DNA of 57,500 nucleotides from Mesostigma viride (GCA_009746045.1 RPFO01000134.1:1-57500), one strand, 5' to 3'; positions 42,808 through 54,038 are shown, counted from the stretch's first letter. The notes: generated from the letters alone by a model not told the origin. A program made the numbers and translations.

Positions 42808-43214
42808 ATAGAATATACGCTTGGCTGATCTCGATAGTACCGGCTACGCCCCCTTCTCATGCAAGAAGGGATCCAGCCGTGTTCAGCCCGGCCGTCTCAC
42901 GTTTCGAGACTGAACAAGTCTCGAGTGGACACGTGTGTAGTACTCCTACACACACAGATCTCGAATGATTTATCTAGTACCAAATCCGACAGGCTTCAAT
43001 GCATCACTCCCCAGAAAGGAGAACTTTTGCGGATGACTGTAGGTGTCATTTGGCGATGCCTTAGGATCCGGAGACGTCCATCCTATAGTCAGCAAAAATT
43101 GGTGCGAGAGGTCCCCAATGCGATTCCGGCCTGGATTCATTTGCAGATCGCGTTTTCCGCGGACCGGCACTGAACGCAAATGGTTTTCACCTTTGCGGCG
43201 TGCCAAATCAGAAT
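42808..43214 (+). mobile_element. 407-bp SINE-like element, copy 1, with target-site duplication
   Basis: Flanked on both sides by ACTGCGT (42801-42807 and 43215-43221), and inserted in the LINE ORF1, whose coding resumes on the other side. Near its right end are a TATAGTCAGCAAAAATTGG string and GCGAGAGGTCCCCAATGCGA; in other copies the latter ends AGTTCGATTCC, which matches a pol III B box. No open frame and no terminal inverted repeats are evident. Confidence 0.75.
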
Positions 43215-43974
43215 ACTGCGTGAGCGTTGGTCCTCCTCGACAGCGGTCTTGTGGGCTGCAGCCCCCTTGCGTGCGGCATCCGCCATCAGGTTGGCAATGT
43301 CCGTCTGCTTCACCATGTTAGCGTAGCTGGTGGGTGTGGGGGCGGCTGGCTGGGGCGGGCTGGTCAGGGCGGCCTTGACCTCGGCCATGCTGGAGTGGAG
43401 CTCAGCAGTGTCTTGGCGGATAGCAGTGGACAGGGCGCCGAGTTGAGCGCGGCCATGTCTTCGACTTTCTGGTTGAGCTGGCGGAGGTTTGCGTCCGGGG
43501 AAGCAATTGGGGTATTGGCGGTGCCTAGCTCGGCATCCTCGAAAGCGGCAACAAGTGCCCGGAGGCAAGGGGCCTTCGCGTAGCTCAGAAAAACAGAAAG
43601 ACGAAGCTGGGGCGGCTCCAGATCGCGAACGTCGTCCACTGAAATGGTCTCGCGTGCTGGGAAAATATATCGCAGTGCCGTTGGCGTGCAGGTGGTGCAG
43701 GATAGCCTGTACCTCCTCGGCGGTGAGAGAGAAGAACCGTGCCTCGGATACCGGCTTCCCAGGCATGAAGTCCGTGGGGTTAAACTCAGCGTCATCGATG
43801 GCGTCGTCGTCGTCGTCGTTGTCAAGGGGGTCGTCCTCACGGAATATCTCGTGAATATCTCTCGGAATATCTTCGGTTCTAGAATATTAGATTAGCTTAG
43901 AGTTAGATTAGTTCGGTTTCGCGGCTTTGCCCCCCCCTCCATCCATCCACGGGAATATGTGCTACATCATCTCC

Positions 43975-44109
43975 CAACGGCCACCTTCAGCTCCCAACGG
44001 CCACCTTCAGCTCCGGCAGCGTGCAGGGGGGAAGCCGGTATACTGGAGGGGGGCGGTCATCCACGTTGACCACAAGCCCTGGCAGGCCCCTCCTGCCACT
44101 CCAGGCTAG
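43975..44109 (+). pseudogene. LINE ORF1 C-terminal scrap, plus strand
   Basis: Encodes GGKPVYWRGAVIHVDHKPW before a stop. This resembles the end of the ORF1-like remnant at about 24690-24760 on the other strand (VYWRGGDLMINHK). A small duplication CTCCCAACGGCCACCTTCAG lies just before it. Confidence 0.5.
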
Positions 44110-44279
44110 GGAATATACCAGTAGTGTAGATTAGATAGGCTTAGCCTTGCAAGTGGCCCACGCGCATGTGCGCCCATAATGGCCCCCATGGATGATGCTT
44201 TCAGTATCTAGCCGCGCCCAGCCTACAATGGGACCTCCCATGGATGATGCATTAAGAATTTAGCCATGCGATGCCTATG

Positions 44280-44600
44280 CAGGGAGTTACTCTCTGCTGA
44301 GATGCCATGTGTACACCAGCTATAGCCTAGCCACATACCCTCCACCCCATATGTCATGCAGGCCTTCTAGGCCCTCTCCTCAAGCCCCCCCTGGGTACCT
44401 GTGCTTGTTAAGGAGGCATGAACCATCATGGCGGTGCAGGTGCACCTTGTGCACCCAGAGCAGGTGACAGTTGTACATCCTCCACCTGCAGGTTGTAGCC
44501 CTGATTGTATTACAAACCCATAGATGCCCCTTTCTCAGGGCTATGTGTTACATATGCTCCCAACGGAGCTATGATTTTAATTAATTAATTAATCTCCCAA
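44280..44600 (+). repeat. Retroposon-like repeat, plus copy
   Basis: Inverted partner of 39150-39440. Ends CTCCCAACGGAG, then an A/T segment and (TTAA)n. A further CTCCCAA(C/T)GGAGTCATG unit is repeated twice to the right (to about 44680). Confidence 0.6.
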
Positions 44601-44728
44601 CGGAGTCATGTTATAATTTAATTTTTTAATTTTAATGGAATACGGACTACATGATCTCCCAATGGAGTCATGTTATAATTTAATTTAATGAAAGTTATTA
44701 AGTGAGACAACTAGTTAGTATGCGTCCA

Positions 44729-45050
44729 GGCCGTTTCACGTTTCGAGACTGAACAAGTCTCGAGTGGACCCGTGTGTAGTACTCGTACACACACAGATCT
44801 CGAATGATTTATCTAGTACAAATCCGACTGGCTTGCATCACTCCCCGGACAGGAGAACTTTTGCGGATGACTGTAGGTGTCATTTGGCGATGCCTTAGGA
44901 TCCGGAGACGTCCGTCCTACAGTCAGCAAAAGTGGGTGCGAGAGGTCCCCAGTTCGATTCCGGCCCGGATTCATTTGCAGATCGCGTTTTCCACGGACCG
45001 GCACTGAGCGCAAACGGTTTTCACCATTTGCGGCTTGCCAAATCAGAATA
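44729..45050 (+). mobile_element. SINE-like element, copy 2, 5'-truncated
   Basis: Closely similar to the right three quarters of copy 1, starting at GGCCGTTTCACG; contains CCCCAGTTCGATTCCGGCCC (B-box-like) and ends CCAAATCAGAATA. Preceded by AGTGAGACAACTA. Confidence 0.75.
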
Positions 45051-45134
45051 GTTGTCTCCTTGATAGTTGTCTCACTTCAGTTAGTACTTATTATTATTAT
45101 TATTACCATTTATTATTATGAAGTGAGACAAATA

Positions 45135-45540
45135 TATTCTGATCAGGCACTCCGCAAAGGTGAAAACCATTTGCGTTCAGTGCCGGGCCGCGGAAAACGC
45201 GGAAAAACGCGATCTGCAAATGAATCCGACCGGAATCGAACTGGGGACCTCTCGCACCAATTTTGCTGACTATAGGACGGACGTCTCCGGTTACCATGGC
45301 ATCGCCAACTTACACCTACAGTTATCCGCAAAACTTCTCCTGTCCGGGGAGTGATGCAAGCCTTTCGGATTTGGTACTAGATAAATCACTCGAGGTCTGT
45401 GTGTAGGAGTACTTCACACGTGTCTGCACGCGAGACTTGTTCAGTCTCGCACCGTGAGACGGGCTGAACACGGCTGAAACCTTCTTTTTAGTAGAAGGGG
45501 GCGTAGCCGGTACTATCGAAATCAGCCAAGCGTATATTCT
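45135..45540 (-). mobile_element. SINE-like element, copy 3, full length, inverted
   Basis: Full-length copy on the minus strand, from AGAATATACGCTTGGC (at 45540) to GCCTGATCAGAATA (at 45135). It faces copy 2 across 84 bp, so the two could pair as a hairpin. Shares its outer end with copy 4. Confidence 0.78.
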
Positions 45541-45803
45541 GATCAGGCACTCCGCAAAGGTGAAAACCATTTGCGTTCAGTGCCGGGCCGCGGAAAACGC
45601 GGAAAAACGCGATCTGCAAATGAATCCGACCGGAATCGAACTGGGGACCTCTCGCACCAATTTTGCTGACTATAGGACGGACGTCTCCGGTTACCATGGC
45701 ATCACCAACTTACACCTACAGTTATCCGCAAAAGTTCTCCTGTCCGGGGAGTGATGCAAGCCTTTCGGATTTGGTACTAGATAAATCACTCGAGATCTGT
45801 GTG
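45535..45803 (-). mobile_element. SINE-like element, copy 4, truncated, in tandem with copy 3
   Basis: About 265 bp nearly identical to the corresponding part of copy 3, 400 bp away. It stops within CAGATCTCGAG-like sequence and continues as GTGAGACAAATATAT. Confidence 0.75.
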
Positions 45804-46510
45804 TGAGACAAATATATTTTTACATTTGAAAAAAAGAATTATATTTTACTTCTGAATTTTTCATCTCACCAATTTCTACTTTTTTTCTTCATATTTTTTG
45901 TTTATTCCAAGGCGCGCACAAGCGGCTACCCTTCCATCTCACTATAAAGAAACCATGTTCAGAGAACCACGATTATTGTTTGTTACCATCTGTCTTCCTC
46001 CATGCAGGTCTTCCGACAGATAGCCACGCAGCTCTCGCGGTCTTCGCATCTTTCCTATCAGACAACTACCCTAGCTCTTCCACGACGTTGGAACGCCATT
46101 AGTTGATTAATTAACAGACACGTGACCGCGTCCATTAACTCGCGTTAGCACATTTATAACGCAATTTTTTGCGTTATAACACTTTATTTCAATTAAACAC
46201 ATCTAATGAAGCAAGCATGATATGGGCTATCTGAGGCCAGTTATGAATTCTCTGAGATATATAAAAAAATGTAGTATATGGTCTTGGCATGTAATTCCGA
46301 GCCTGGCTATGTGAAATTCAAAGTTGAAGACACATGGGTCTCGTAAACTATGACCCCCTCACACTACAAGGGGCCGGTATGCCACATGGGTCAAGTATTG
46401 CAGGCACTGAATTTTTTGGAGTAAAAGCAATATATGTAGACCCTCGTGGCTGCATATGGGCTTGAAATAAGCAGCCCTCCTATTTTCCCCACACCCATGA
46501 AATTATAACA
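45804..46510. other. AT-rich region, no gene recognised
   Basis: Strongly AT-rich with T runs (45830-45910), then the left inverted repeat and the 3' flank of the minus-strand gene that follows. Confidence 0.5.
46088..46184 (+). repeat. Left inverted repeat around the acidic AT-hook gene
   Basis: Contains ACAGACACGTG, TTAACTCGCGTTAGCACAT and TAACGCAATTTTTTGCGTTA, the last being a small palindrome. The AACTCGCGTTA and ATAACGCAATTTTTT blocks recur inverted at 47826-47950. Confidence 0.65.
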
Positions 46511-47110
46511 CTATAACACTGGGTAGACAAGTGGGTGCACACAAAAGGCACCGTGGGCCCCTTGGGGGGCATAAACCCATGGAGATGCACAAACTAAGCC
46601 CAGATATGTCAAAATAAGACAGGGCAACCACCTGCAGCCAATAATACAAGCTGGCCACATGCCACGCTTAACGAGAAGAGCGGGCACTGCGGCCAGACCC
46701 CCCCGAGGACGGGGTAGCCGTGCCACCGAGTGGCCCGCTTCTTCTTTGGCCTCTTTGGCGTCCTTGGCGTCTTCTCCGTGTACTCGCCCCTGGCCCCCGT
46801 GCTCTGCACGCTGTTCGTCACGCTCCTGCTGCCAGTCGGCCTCCTTCCAGCCCTCGGCGTCCTTTACCACCCACCCCGCCAGGTCTGCCAGCTCGGCCTC
46901 AATGGCGTCCTCCACCGACTTGGCCTGCAGCTCCGGATCCACAAAATCATCCTCATCCGCCTCCTCTTCCTCCTCATCGCTCGTGACATTGCCGGCCTTG
47001 GCAGCCTCCCTTGCAGCTCGCTTGGTCGAGGTCTTGCTCTTGGACCCCGCAGGCCGCCCTCGCTTTCTTTTCTGAACCGGCGCCGGCTCCTCCTCCTCCT
47101 CCTCCTCCTC

Positions 47111-47146
<36 letters not shown>

Positions 47147-47596
47147 CTCCTCCTCCTCCTCCTCCTCCTCCTCCTCCTCATCGTCGTCTCCCTCGTCCCC
47201 CTCCTCCTCCTCGCCATTATCCGAATCTAAGCCGACAGTGGCCTTCTGGGCAGCATCCTCGGGCAGGGCGTAGCCCAGCTCCTCGTCCAGCTGCTCGACC
47301 CGGAGGACAATATCATCCATCTCGTCTGGCTCGGAATCGAGCCATTTCAGCACCTGCCATTCGTTAAACAGCTCGTGCGACCTATCTCGAGGGAAGTAGC
47401 ACCTCCACAGGTCCAGATCACCGACCTTCGGCGATGCTTTCATGAAAGATTTCACGTTTCCCTGCACTTTGGCCTCATTCCAGCCACCCTTGTACTGTTT
47501 CCTCGCCCATTTCTCACCCCAGTATGTTGCTGGGACGCTAACATGTCTTCCTATTAGGTTACGATCGCGTTTCCTGGGGTCAAACAGCTGCGCCAT
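46511..47596 (-). CDS. Acidic protein with AT-hook-like motif, between inverted repeats
   Basis: Open frame of 361 codons from ATG 47596. Residues about 1-90 form a compact, aromatic and basic domain (RHVSVPATYWGEKWARKQY, GGWNEAKVQGNVKSF, LWRCYFPRDRSHELFNEWQV) that recalls Tudor/SH3-like modules found beside some eukaryotic transposases; I do not recognise the family. Then comes a run of about 50 Asp/Glu coded by (GAG/GAC)n, the string KRKRGRPAGSKSK (AT-hook-like, GRP core), a second acidic patch (SDEEEEEADEDDFVDP) and a charged helix. The last 75 residues look random; a frame break near 46760 would instead give a Lys/Arg-rich end, so the true C-terminus is uncertain. A chromatin- or DNA-binding role is inferred. 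Inverted repeats on both sides suggest a mobile element's cargo or accessory gene. Confidence 0.55.
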
Positions 47597-48164
47597 GTCG
47601 CTAGACTACAGCAGGACTGCAGTGGGTACGCGCGATTTCGTTCGGCCATCACCTTCGTCTTCCCTAAAAAGTCCTGATTTACAGCTGGCATTGCATGATG
47701 CCACGTGGCAACCGTTGGGTACTTGGGTACGGGGATTTTTTTATGAGATCCTAGGGTTATAAACTAAGCCTGACTGCAGTTGTTTGGCCTGTAAACTATT
47801 GGGAAATAGTTGTTTGAACTCCATGTTAACAACGCAATTTTTTGCGTTATAACCTCACAACACAAAAAATTGCGTTATGTAATAACGCGAGTTAAGCAAT
47901 TAATCAACAGACACGTGGAACGCCATGCGTCCAGCAATAGTTGTCTCACTATATAAAAATGAAGTTCCTTGCTGGACACTATATACTATCAAAGAGACAA
48001 CCAGCGCAGGCCAGAAATCGGACACTATATACTATGCGCAATGAGCCCACCCATCCCTCACACCCAAAGTAGTTGCTAGAGTCTCCCAGTGAGCAGTTCA
48101 ATTGAACCTGTGGCCTGCCTTTCAAAGCAACGGGAGACGGGGGAGGTCCCATGCCCCCTTCTTG
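47597..48164. other. 5' flank of the acidic AT-hook gene
   Basis: Contains the right inverted repeat and, at about 47941 and 47995, TTGTCTCACTATATA and AAGAGACAACC; ACACTATATACTAT is duplicated at about 47977 and 48024. No other gene was seen. Confidence 0.5.
47826..47950 (-). repeat. Right inverted repeat around the acidic AT-hook gene
   Basis: Carries AACGCAATTTTTTGCGTTAT, a second AAAAAATTGCGTTATGTAAT and AACGCGAGTTAA, inverted relative to the left arm, then CAGACACGTGGAACGCCATG (direct relative to the left arm) and ends ATAGTTGTCTCACT, whose complement AGTGAGACAACTA is at 44701. Confidence 0.65.
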
Positions 48165-48262
48165 CTGTGCATCAAACAGGGATAAAAGGTACCTACTCTA
48201 AAGTTGGTACCCCGTGACACTCCCAAAGGAGGCGCGTGAATGAATGAATGAATGAATCCCTC
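48165..48262 (+). repeat. Dispersed retroposon 3' tail (copy B)
   Basis: Second copy of the 22528-22640 sequence: GGTACCTACTCTAAAGTTGG, GGTACCCCGTGACACTCCCA, AAGGAGGCGCG and then (TGAA)n. Confidence 0.65.
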
Positions 48263-48990
48263 GCATGGGGCAACCAACCAAGAGCAGACACGTACGCACG
48301 CAAATGCCAGGCAGGCCGCGCGCCATACCCTCTCCCTGGGAATCTGAGCCCCGACTCCTCTGCAACTAATTCCGCTGCCGCTCCTGCACGCACGCACGTA
48401 AATAAGTAAAACGAGCGCACCCACATTAATTTAGCGAATGAGTGAAACCACAACTTAGCCGAATGGGCGCAGACACGCATGCATGCACGCACACAGACAA
48501 GCGAGCCTACCGCGAAAGCATGCCCACCAGCCCAAAGCTACAGCAACACCTGTGATCGTAACACACCATATTAGTCAGAACACGCCCCATACCAGCCCAG
48601 ACCATGACGCCTCACCACCACCGTAAGAAACTACCCCCTCTACCTCGCCACCCTATAACAGACTACCCTCTCCACCATCCTAGACCCGCCCAACTGCTCC
48701 GTTACCCAATACCCATGCTACCACTAAGGGCCAATCATGTCATCGTGTCGCCACCCATAAAAACACCTGCCGCACACCCACCAACAAGCCGGTACTACTC
48801 CAATTTTCTTCGCGTGTGCGGCTCGCATGGATCCCAGCACACTTGTCACACCATCGTCACCACCTGGCACTTGTCAGCATACCCACTCCCATCCCCATTG
48901 CGACGTGGGACCCTGGCCCCCACTCTCACGTAGAGACATCCAACCCTGTTCGTACAGCAAGACACGGAGGACCTCCCATGCCGGCACACC
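48263..48990. other. No gene recognised
   Basis: Flank of the minisatellite with CA/GCA-rich short stretches (for example ACGCACGCACGTA). From about 48800 the minus-strand open frame across the minisatellite continues into it, without gene-like content. Confidence 0.5.
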
Positions 48991-51900
48991 CACCTTGTGC
49001 CGCGACCCTCTGCCCTGACCCACCTTGTGCCGCGACCCTCTGCCCTGACCCACCTTGTGCCGCGACCCTCTGCCCTGACCCACCTTGTGCCGCGACCCTC
49101 TGCCCTGACCCACCTTGTGCCGCGACCCTCTGCCCTGACCCACCTTGTGCCGCGACCCTCTGCCCTGACCCACCTTGTGCCGCGACCCACTGCCCTGGCC
49201 CACCTTGTGCCGCGACCCTCTGCCCTGACCCACCTTGTGCCGCGACCCTCTGCCCTGGCCCACCTTGTGCCGCGACCCTCTGCCCTGACCCACCTTGTGC
49301 CGCGACCCACTGCCCTGGCCCACCTTGTGCCGCGACCCTCTGCCCTGACCCACCTTGTGCCGCGACCCTCTGCCCTGGCCCACCTTGTGCCGCGACCCTC
49401 TGCCCTGACCCACCTTGTGCCGCGACCCTCTGCCCTAGCCCACCTTGTGCCGCGACCCACTGCCCTGACCCACCTTGTGCCGCGACCCTCTGCCCTGGCC
49501 CACCTTGTGCCGCGACCCTCTGCCCTGACCCACCTTGTGCCGCGACCCTCTGCCCTGACCCACCTTGTGCCGCGACCCTCTGCCCTGGCCCACCTTGTGC
49601 CGCGACCCTCTGCCCTGACCCACCTTGTGCCGCGACCCTCTGCCCTGACCCACCTTGTGCCGCGGCCCTCTGCCCTGACCCACCTTGTGCCGCGACCCTC
49701 TGCCCTAGCCCACCTTGTGCCGCGACCCTCTGCCCTGGCCCACCTTGTGCCGCGACCCTCTGCCCTGACCCACCTTGTGCCGCGACCCTCTGCCCTAGCC
49801 CACCTTGTGCCACGACCCTCTGCCCTGGCCCACCTTGTGCCGCGACCCTCTGCCCTAGCCCACCTTGTGCCGCGACCCTCTGCCCTGACCCACCTTGTGC
49901 CGCGACCCTCTGCCCTGGCCCACCTTGTGCCGCGACCCTCTGCCCTGACCCACCTTGTGCCGCGACCCTCTGCACCTTGTGCCGCGGCCCTCTGCCCTGA
50001 CCCACCTTGTGCCGCGACCCTCTGCCCTGACCCACCTTGTGCCGCGACCCTCTGCCCTGACCCACCTTGTGCCGCGACCCTCTGCCCTGGCCCACCTTGT
50101 GCCGCGACCCTCTGCCCTGACCCACCTTGTGCCGCGACCCTCTGCCCTGACCCACCTTGTGCCGCGACCCTCTGCCCTGACCCACCTTGTGCCGCGACCC
50201 TCTGCCCTGACCCACCTTGTGCCGCGACCCTCTGCCCTGGCCCACCTTGTGCCGCGACCCTCTGCCCTGACCCACCTTGTGCCGCGACCCTCTGCCCTGA
50301 CCCACCTTGTGCCGCGACCCTCTGCCCTGGCCCACCTTGTGCCGCGACCCTCTGCCCTGACCCACCTTGTGCCGCGACCCTCTGCCCTGACCCACCTTGT
50401 GCCGCGACCCTCTGCCCTGGCCCACCTTGTGCCGCGACCCTCTGCCCTGACCCACCTTGTGCCGCGACCCTCTGCCCTAGCCCACCTTGTGCCACGACCC
50501 TCTGCCCTGGCCCACCTTGTGCCGCGACCCTCTGCCCTAGCCCACCTTGTGCCGCGACCCTCTGCCCTGACCCACCTTGTGCCGCGACCCTCTGCCCTGG
50601 CCCACCTTGTGCCGCGACCCTCTGCCCTGACCCACCTTGTGCCGCGACCCTCTGCACCTTGTGCCGCGGCCCTCTGCCCTGACCCACCTTGTGCCGCGAC
50701 CCTCTGCCCTGACCCACCTTGTGCCGCGACCCTCTGCCCTGACCCACCTTGTGCCGCGACCCTCTGCCCTGGCCCACCTTGTGCCGCGACCCTCTGCCCT
50801 GACCCACCTTGTGCCGCGACCCTCTGCCCTGACCCACCTTGTGCCGCGACCCTCTGCACCTTGTGCCGCGGCCCTCTGCCCTGACCCACCTTGTGCCGCG
50901 ACCCTCTGCCCTGACCCACCTTGTGCCGCGACCCTCTGCCCTGACCCACCTTGTGCCGCGACCCTCTGCCCTGGCCCACCTTGTGCCGCGACCCTCTGCC
51001 CTGACCCACCTTGTGCCGCGACCCTCTGCCCTGACCCACCTTGTGCCGCGACCCTCTGCCCTGACCCACCTTGTGCCGCGACCCTCTGCCCTGGCCCACC
51101 TTGTGCCGCGACCCTCTGCCCTGACCCACCTTGTGCCGCGACCCTCTGCCCTGACCCACCTTGTGCCGCGACCCTCTGCCCTGACCCACCTTGTGCCGCG
51201 ACCCTCTGCCCTGACCCACCTTGTGCCGCGACCCTCTGCCCTGGCCCACCTTGTGCCGCGACCCTCTGCCCTGACCCACCTTGTGCCGCGACCCTCTGCC
51301 CTGACCCACCTTGTGCCGCGACCCTCTGCACCTTGTGCCGCGGCCCTCTGCCCTGACCCACCTTGTGCCGCGACCCTCTGCCCTGACCCACCTTGTGCCG
51401 CGACCCTCTGCCCTGACCCACCTTGTGCCGCGACCCTCTGCCCTGGCCCACCTTGTGCCGCGACCCTCTGCCCTGACCCACCTTGTGCCGCGACCCTCTG
51501 CCCTGACCCACCTTGTGCCGCGACCCTCTGCCCTGACCCACCTTGTGCCGCGACCCTCTGCCCTGGCCCACCTTGTGCCGCGACCCTCTGCCCTGACCCA
51601 CCTTGTGCCGCGACCCTCTGCCCTGACCCACCTTGTGCCGCGACCCTCTGCCCTGACCCACCTTGTGCCGCGACCCTCTGCCCTGACCCACCTTGTGCCG
51701 CGACCCTCTGCCCTGACCCACCTTGTGCCGCGACCCTCTGCCCTGGCCCACCTTGTGCCGCGACCCTCTGCCCTGACCCACCTTGTGCCGCGACCCTCTG
51801 CCCTGACCCACCTTGTGCCGCGACCCTCTGCCCTGACCCACCTTGTGCCGCGACCCTCTGCCCTGACCCACCTTGTGCCGCGACCCTCTGCCCTGACCCA

Positions 51901-53742
51901 CCTTGTGCCGCGACCCTCTGCCCTGACCCACCTTGTGCCGCGACCCTCTGCCCTGACCCACCTTGTGCCGCGACCCTCTGCCCTGACCCACCTTGTGCCG
52001 CGACCCTCTGCACCTTGTGCCGCGGCCCTCTGCCCTGACCCACCTTGTGCCGCGACCCTCTGCCCTGACCCACCTTGTGCCGCGACCCTCTGCCCTGACC
52101 CACCTTGTGCCGCGACCCTCTGCCCTGACCCACCTTGTGCCGCGACCCTCTGCCCTGGCCCACCTTGTGCCGCGACCCTCTGCACCTTGTGCCGCGGCCC
52201 TCTGCCCTGACCCACCTTGTGCCGCGGCCCTCTGCCCTGACCCACCTTGTGCCGCGACCCTCTGCCCTGACCCACCTTGTGCCGCGACCCTCTGCCCTGG
52301 CCCACCTTGTGCCGCGACCCTCTGCCCTGACCCACCTTGTGCCGCGACCCTCTGCCCTGGCCCACCTTGTGCCGCGACCCTCTGCCCTGACCCACCTTGT
52401 GCCGCGACCCTCTGCCCTGACCCACCTTGTGCCGCGACCCTCTGCCCTGGCCCACCTTGTGCCGCGACCCTCTGCCCTGACCCACCTTGTGCCGCGACCC
52501 TCTGCCCTGGCCCACCTTGTGCCGCGACCCTCTGCCCTGACCCACCTTGTGCCGCGACCCTCTGCCCTGACCCACCTTGTGCCGCGACCCTCTGCCCTGA
52601 CCCACCTTGTGCCGCGACCCTCTGCCCTGGCCCACCTTGTGCCGCGACCCTCTGCCCTGACCCACCTTGTGCCGCGACCCTCTGCCCTGGCCCACCTTGT
52701 GCCGCGGCCCTCTGCCCTGGCCCACCTTGTGCCGCGACCCTCTGCCCTGACCCACCTTGTGCCGCGACCCTCTGCCCTGACCCACCTTGTGCCGCGACCC
52801 TCTGCCCTGACCCACCTTGTGCCGCGACCCTCTGCCCTGACCCACCTTGTGCCGCGACCCTCTGCCCTGGCCCACCTTGTGCCGCGACCCTCTGCCCTGA
52901 CCCACCTTGTGCCGCGACCCTCTGCCCTGGCCCACCTTGTGCCGCGACCCTCTGCCCTGACCCACCTTGTGCCGCGACCCTCTGCCCTGACCCACCTTGT
53001 GCCGCGACCCTCTGCCCTGACCCACCTTGTGCCGCGACCCTCTGCCCTGACCCACCTTGTGCCGCGGCCCTCTGCCCTGGCCCACCTTGTGCCGCGACCC
53101 TCTGCCCTGACCCACCTTGTGCCGCGACCCTCTGCCCTGGCCCACCTTGTGCCGCGACCCTCTGCCCTGACCCACCTTGTGCCGCGACCCTCTGCCCTGG
53201 CCCACCTTGTGCCGCGACCCTCTGCCCTGACCCACCTTGTGCCGCGACCCTCTGCCCTGGCCCACCTTGTGCCGCGACCCTCTGCCCTGACCCACCTTGT
53301 GCCGCGACCCTCTGCCCTGACCCACCTTGTGCCGCGACCCTCTGCCCTGACCCACCTTGTGCCGCGACCCTCTGCCCTGACCCACCTTGTGCCGCGACCC
53401 TCTGCCCTGGCCCACCTTGTGCCACGACCCTCTGCCCTGACCCACCTTGTGCCGCGACCCTCTGCCCTGACCCACCTTGTGCCGCGACCCTCTGCCCTGG
53501 CCCACCTTGTGCCGCGACCCTCTGCCCTGACCCACCTTATGCCGCGACCCTCTGCCCTGACCCACCTTGTGCCGCGACCCTCTGCCCTGGCCCACCTTGT
53601 GCCGCGACCCTCTGCCCTGACCCACCTTATGCCGCGACCCTCTGCCCTGACCCACCTTGTGCCGCGGCCCTCTGCCCTGACCCACCTTGTGCCGCGACCC
53701 TCTGCCCTGACCCACCTTGTGCCGCGACCATCTGCCCTGACC
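48991..53742 (+). repeat. 30-bp minisatellite, about 160 units, with 22-bp junction units
   Basis: Unit CACCTTGTGCCGCGACCCTC followed by TGCCCTGACC, with A/G variation at two sites (TGACC/TGGCC/TAGCC and CGACC/CGGCC). Six units are cut to 22 bp, with junctions at about 49971, 50653, 50855, 51327, 52009 and 52181. The intervals are 682, 202, 472, 682 and 172 bp, each a multiple of 30 plus 22. Each short unit is followed by a CGGCC variant. Because 30 is divisible by three, long frames stay open on both strands, but the repeat shows no coding selection. Confidence 0.97.
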
Positions 53743-54038
53743 AAACTGCCCTGACCGCCATCAACGGCCCTCACCATCACCACCAGTAACTTCATCAAAC
53801 AGGGTGTGGTTACCCACGGATAGACCACCAGCCATGGCACTCTGCGCAACTATGGTTGCCAACACCAGCTGCCGCCCCACCCTCCCATCATCCGCCCCCA
53901 CCAAAGTTTGATTGTTCTATTGTTTTAGGTACTGCGCACCCGCCTGCCCCACCCACATGAGCAGCGCCAAAACGGTGCCCCACCACCTTGACATAAGCTT
54001 GTGCGCATCCTATAACACAACACCACCTGAACCCACCC
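53743..54038. other. Region between minisatellite and the triplicated exon
   Basis: Possible 3' untranslated or downstream sequence of the minus-strand GARP gene. No repeat continues and no other gene was recognised. Confidence 0.4.

Larger units (their letters stand above)
41720..43860 (-). pseudogene. LINE remnant: ORF1-like protein and start of ORF2 endonuclease
   Basis: On the minus strand from 43860: an Asp-rich N-terminus coded by (GAC)n, then MPGKPVSEARFFSLTAEEVQ, FLSYAKAPCLRALVAAFEDA, a coiled coil (ANLRQLNQKVEDMAALNSA), SYANMVKQTDIANLMADAA and, beyond an inserted element, VRYFEVAQQPETELMLAQRL and GPIRVTFANMASKVKVL. This is a LINE ORF1 protein with an RNA-binding end. At 41850-41735 a new frame reads RVDELIALCADNKIAVLGVQ, the start of an apurinic-type endonuclease domain. 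The element is then cut off at the junction with the gag remnant. Several frame breaks. Confidence 0.72.

Noticed and set aside
43068-43140. Functional tRNA gene in the SINE-like element
   Set aside because: Only B-box-like and weak A-box-like strings are present; the T stem does not pair well and no anticodon arm is evident. The other three copies are alike.
42799-45803. Open frames of 60-130 codons inside the SINE-like copies
   Set aside because: They are not conserved in frame between copies and occur on both strands.
48846-53849. A 1,667-codon minus-strand open frame and several plus-strand frames over the minisatellite
   Set aside because: The 30-bp period is a multiple of three and lacks stop codons in several frames; frames slide at the 22-bp units and differences between units show no coding bias.
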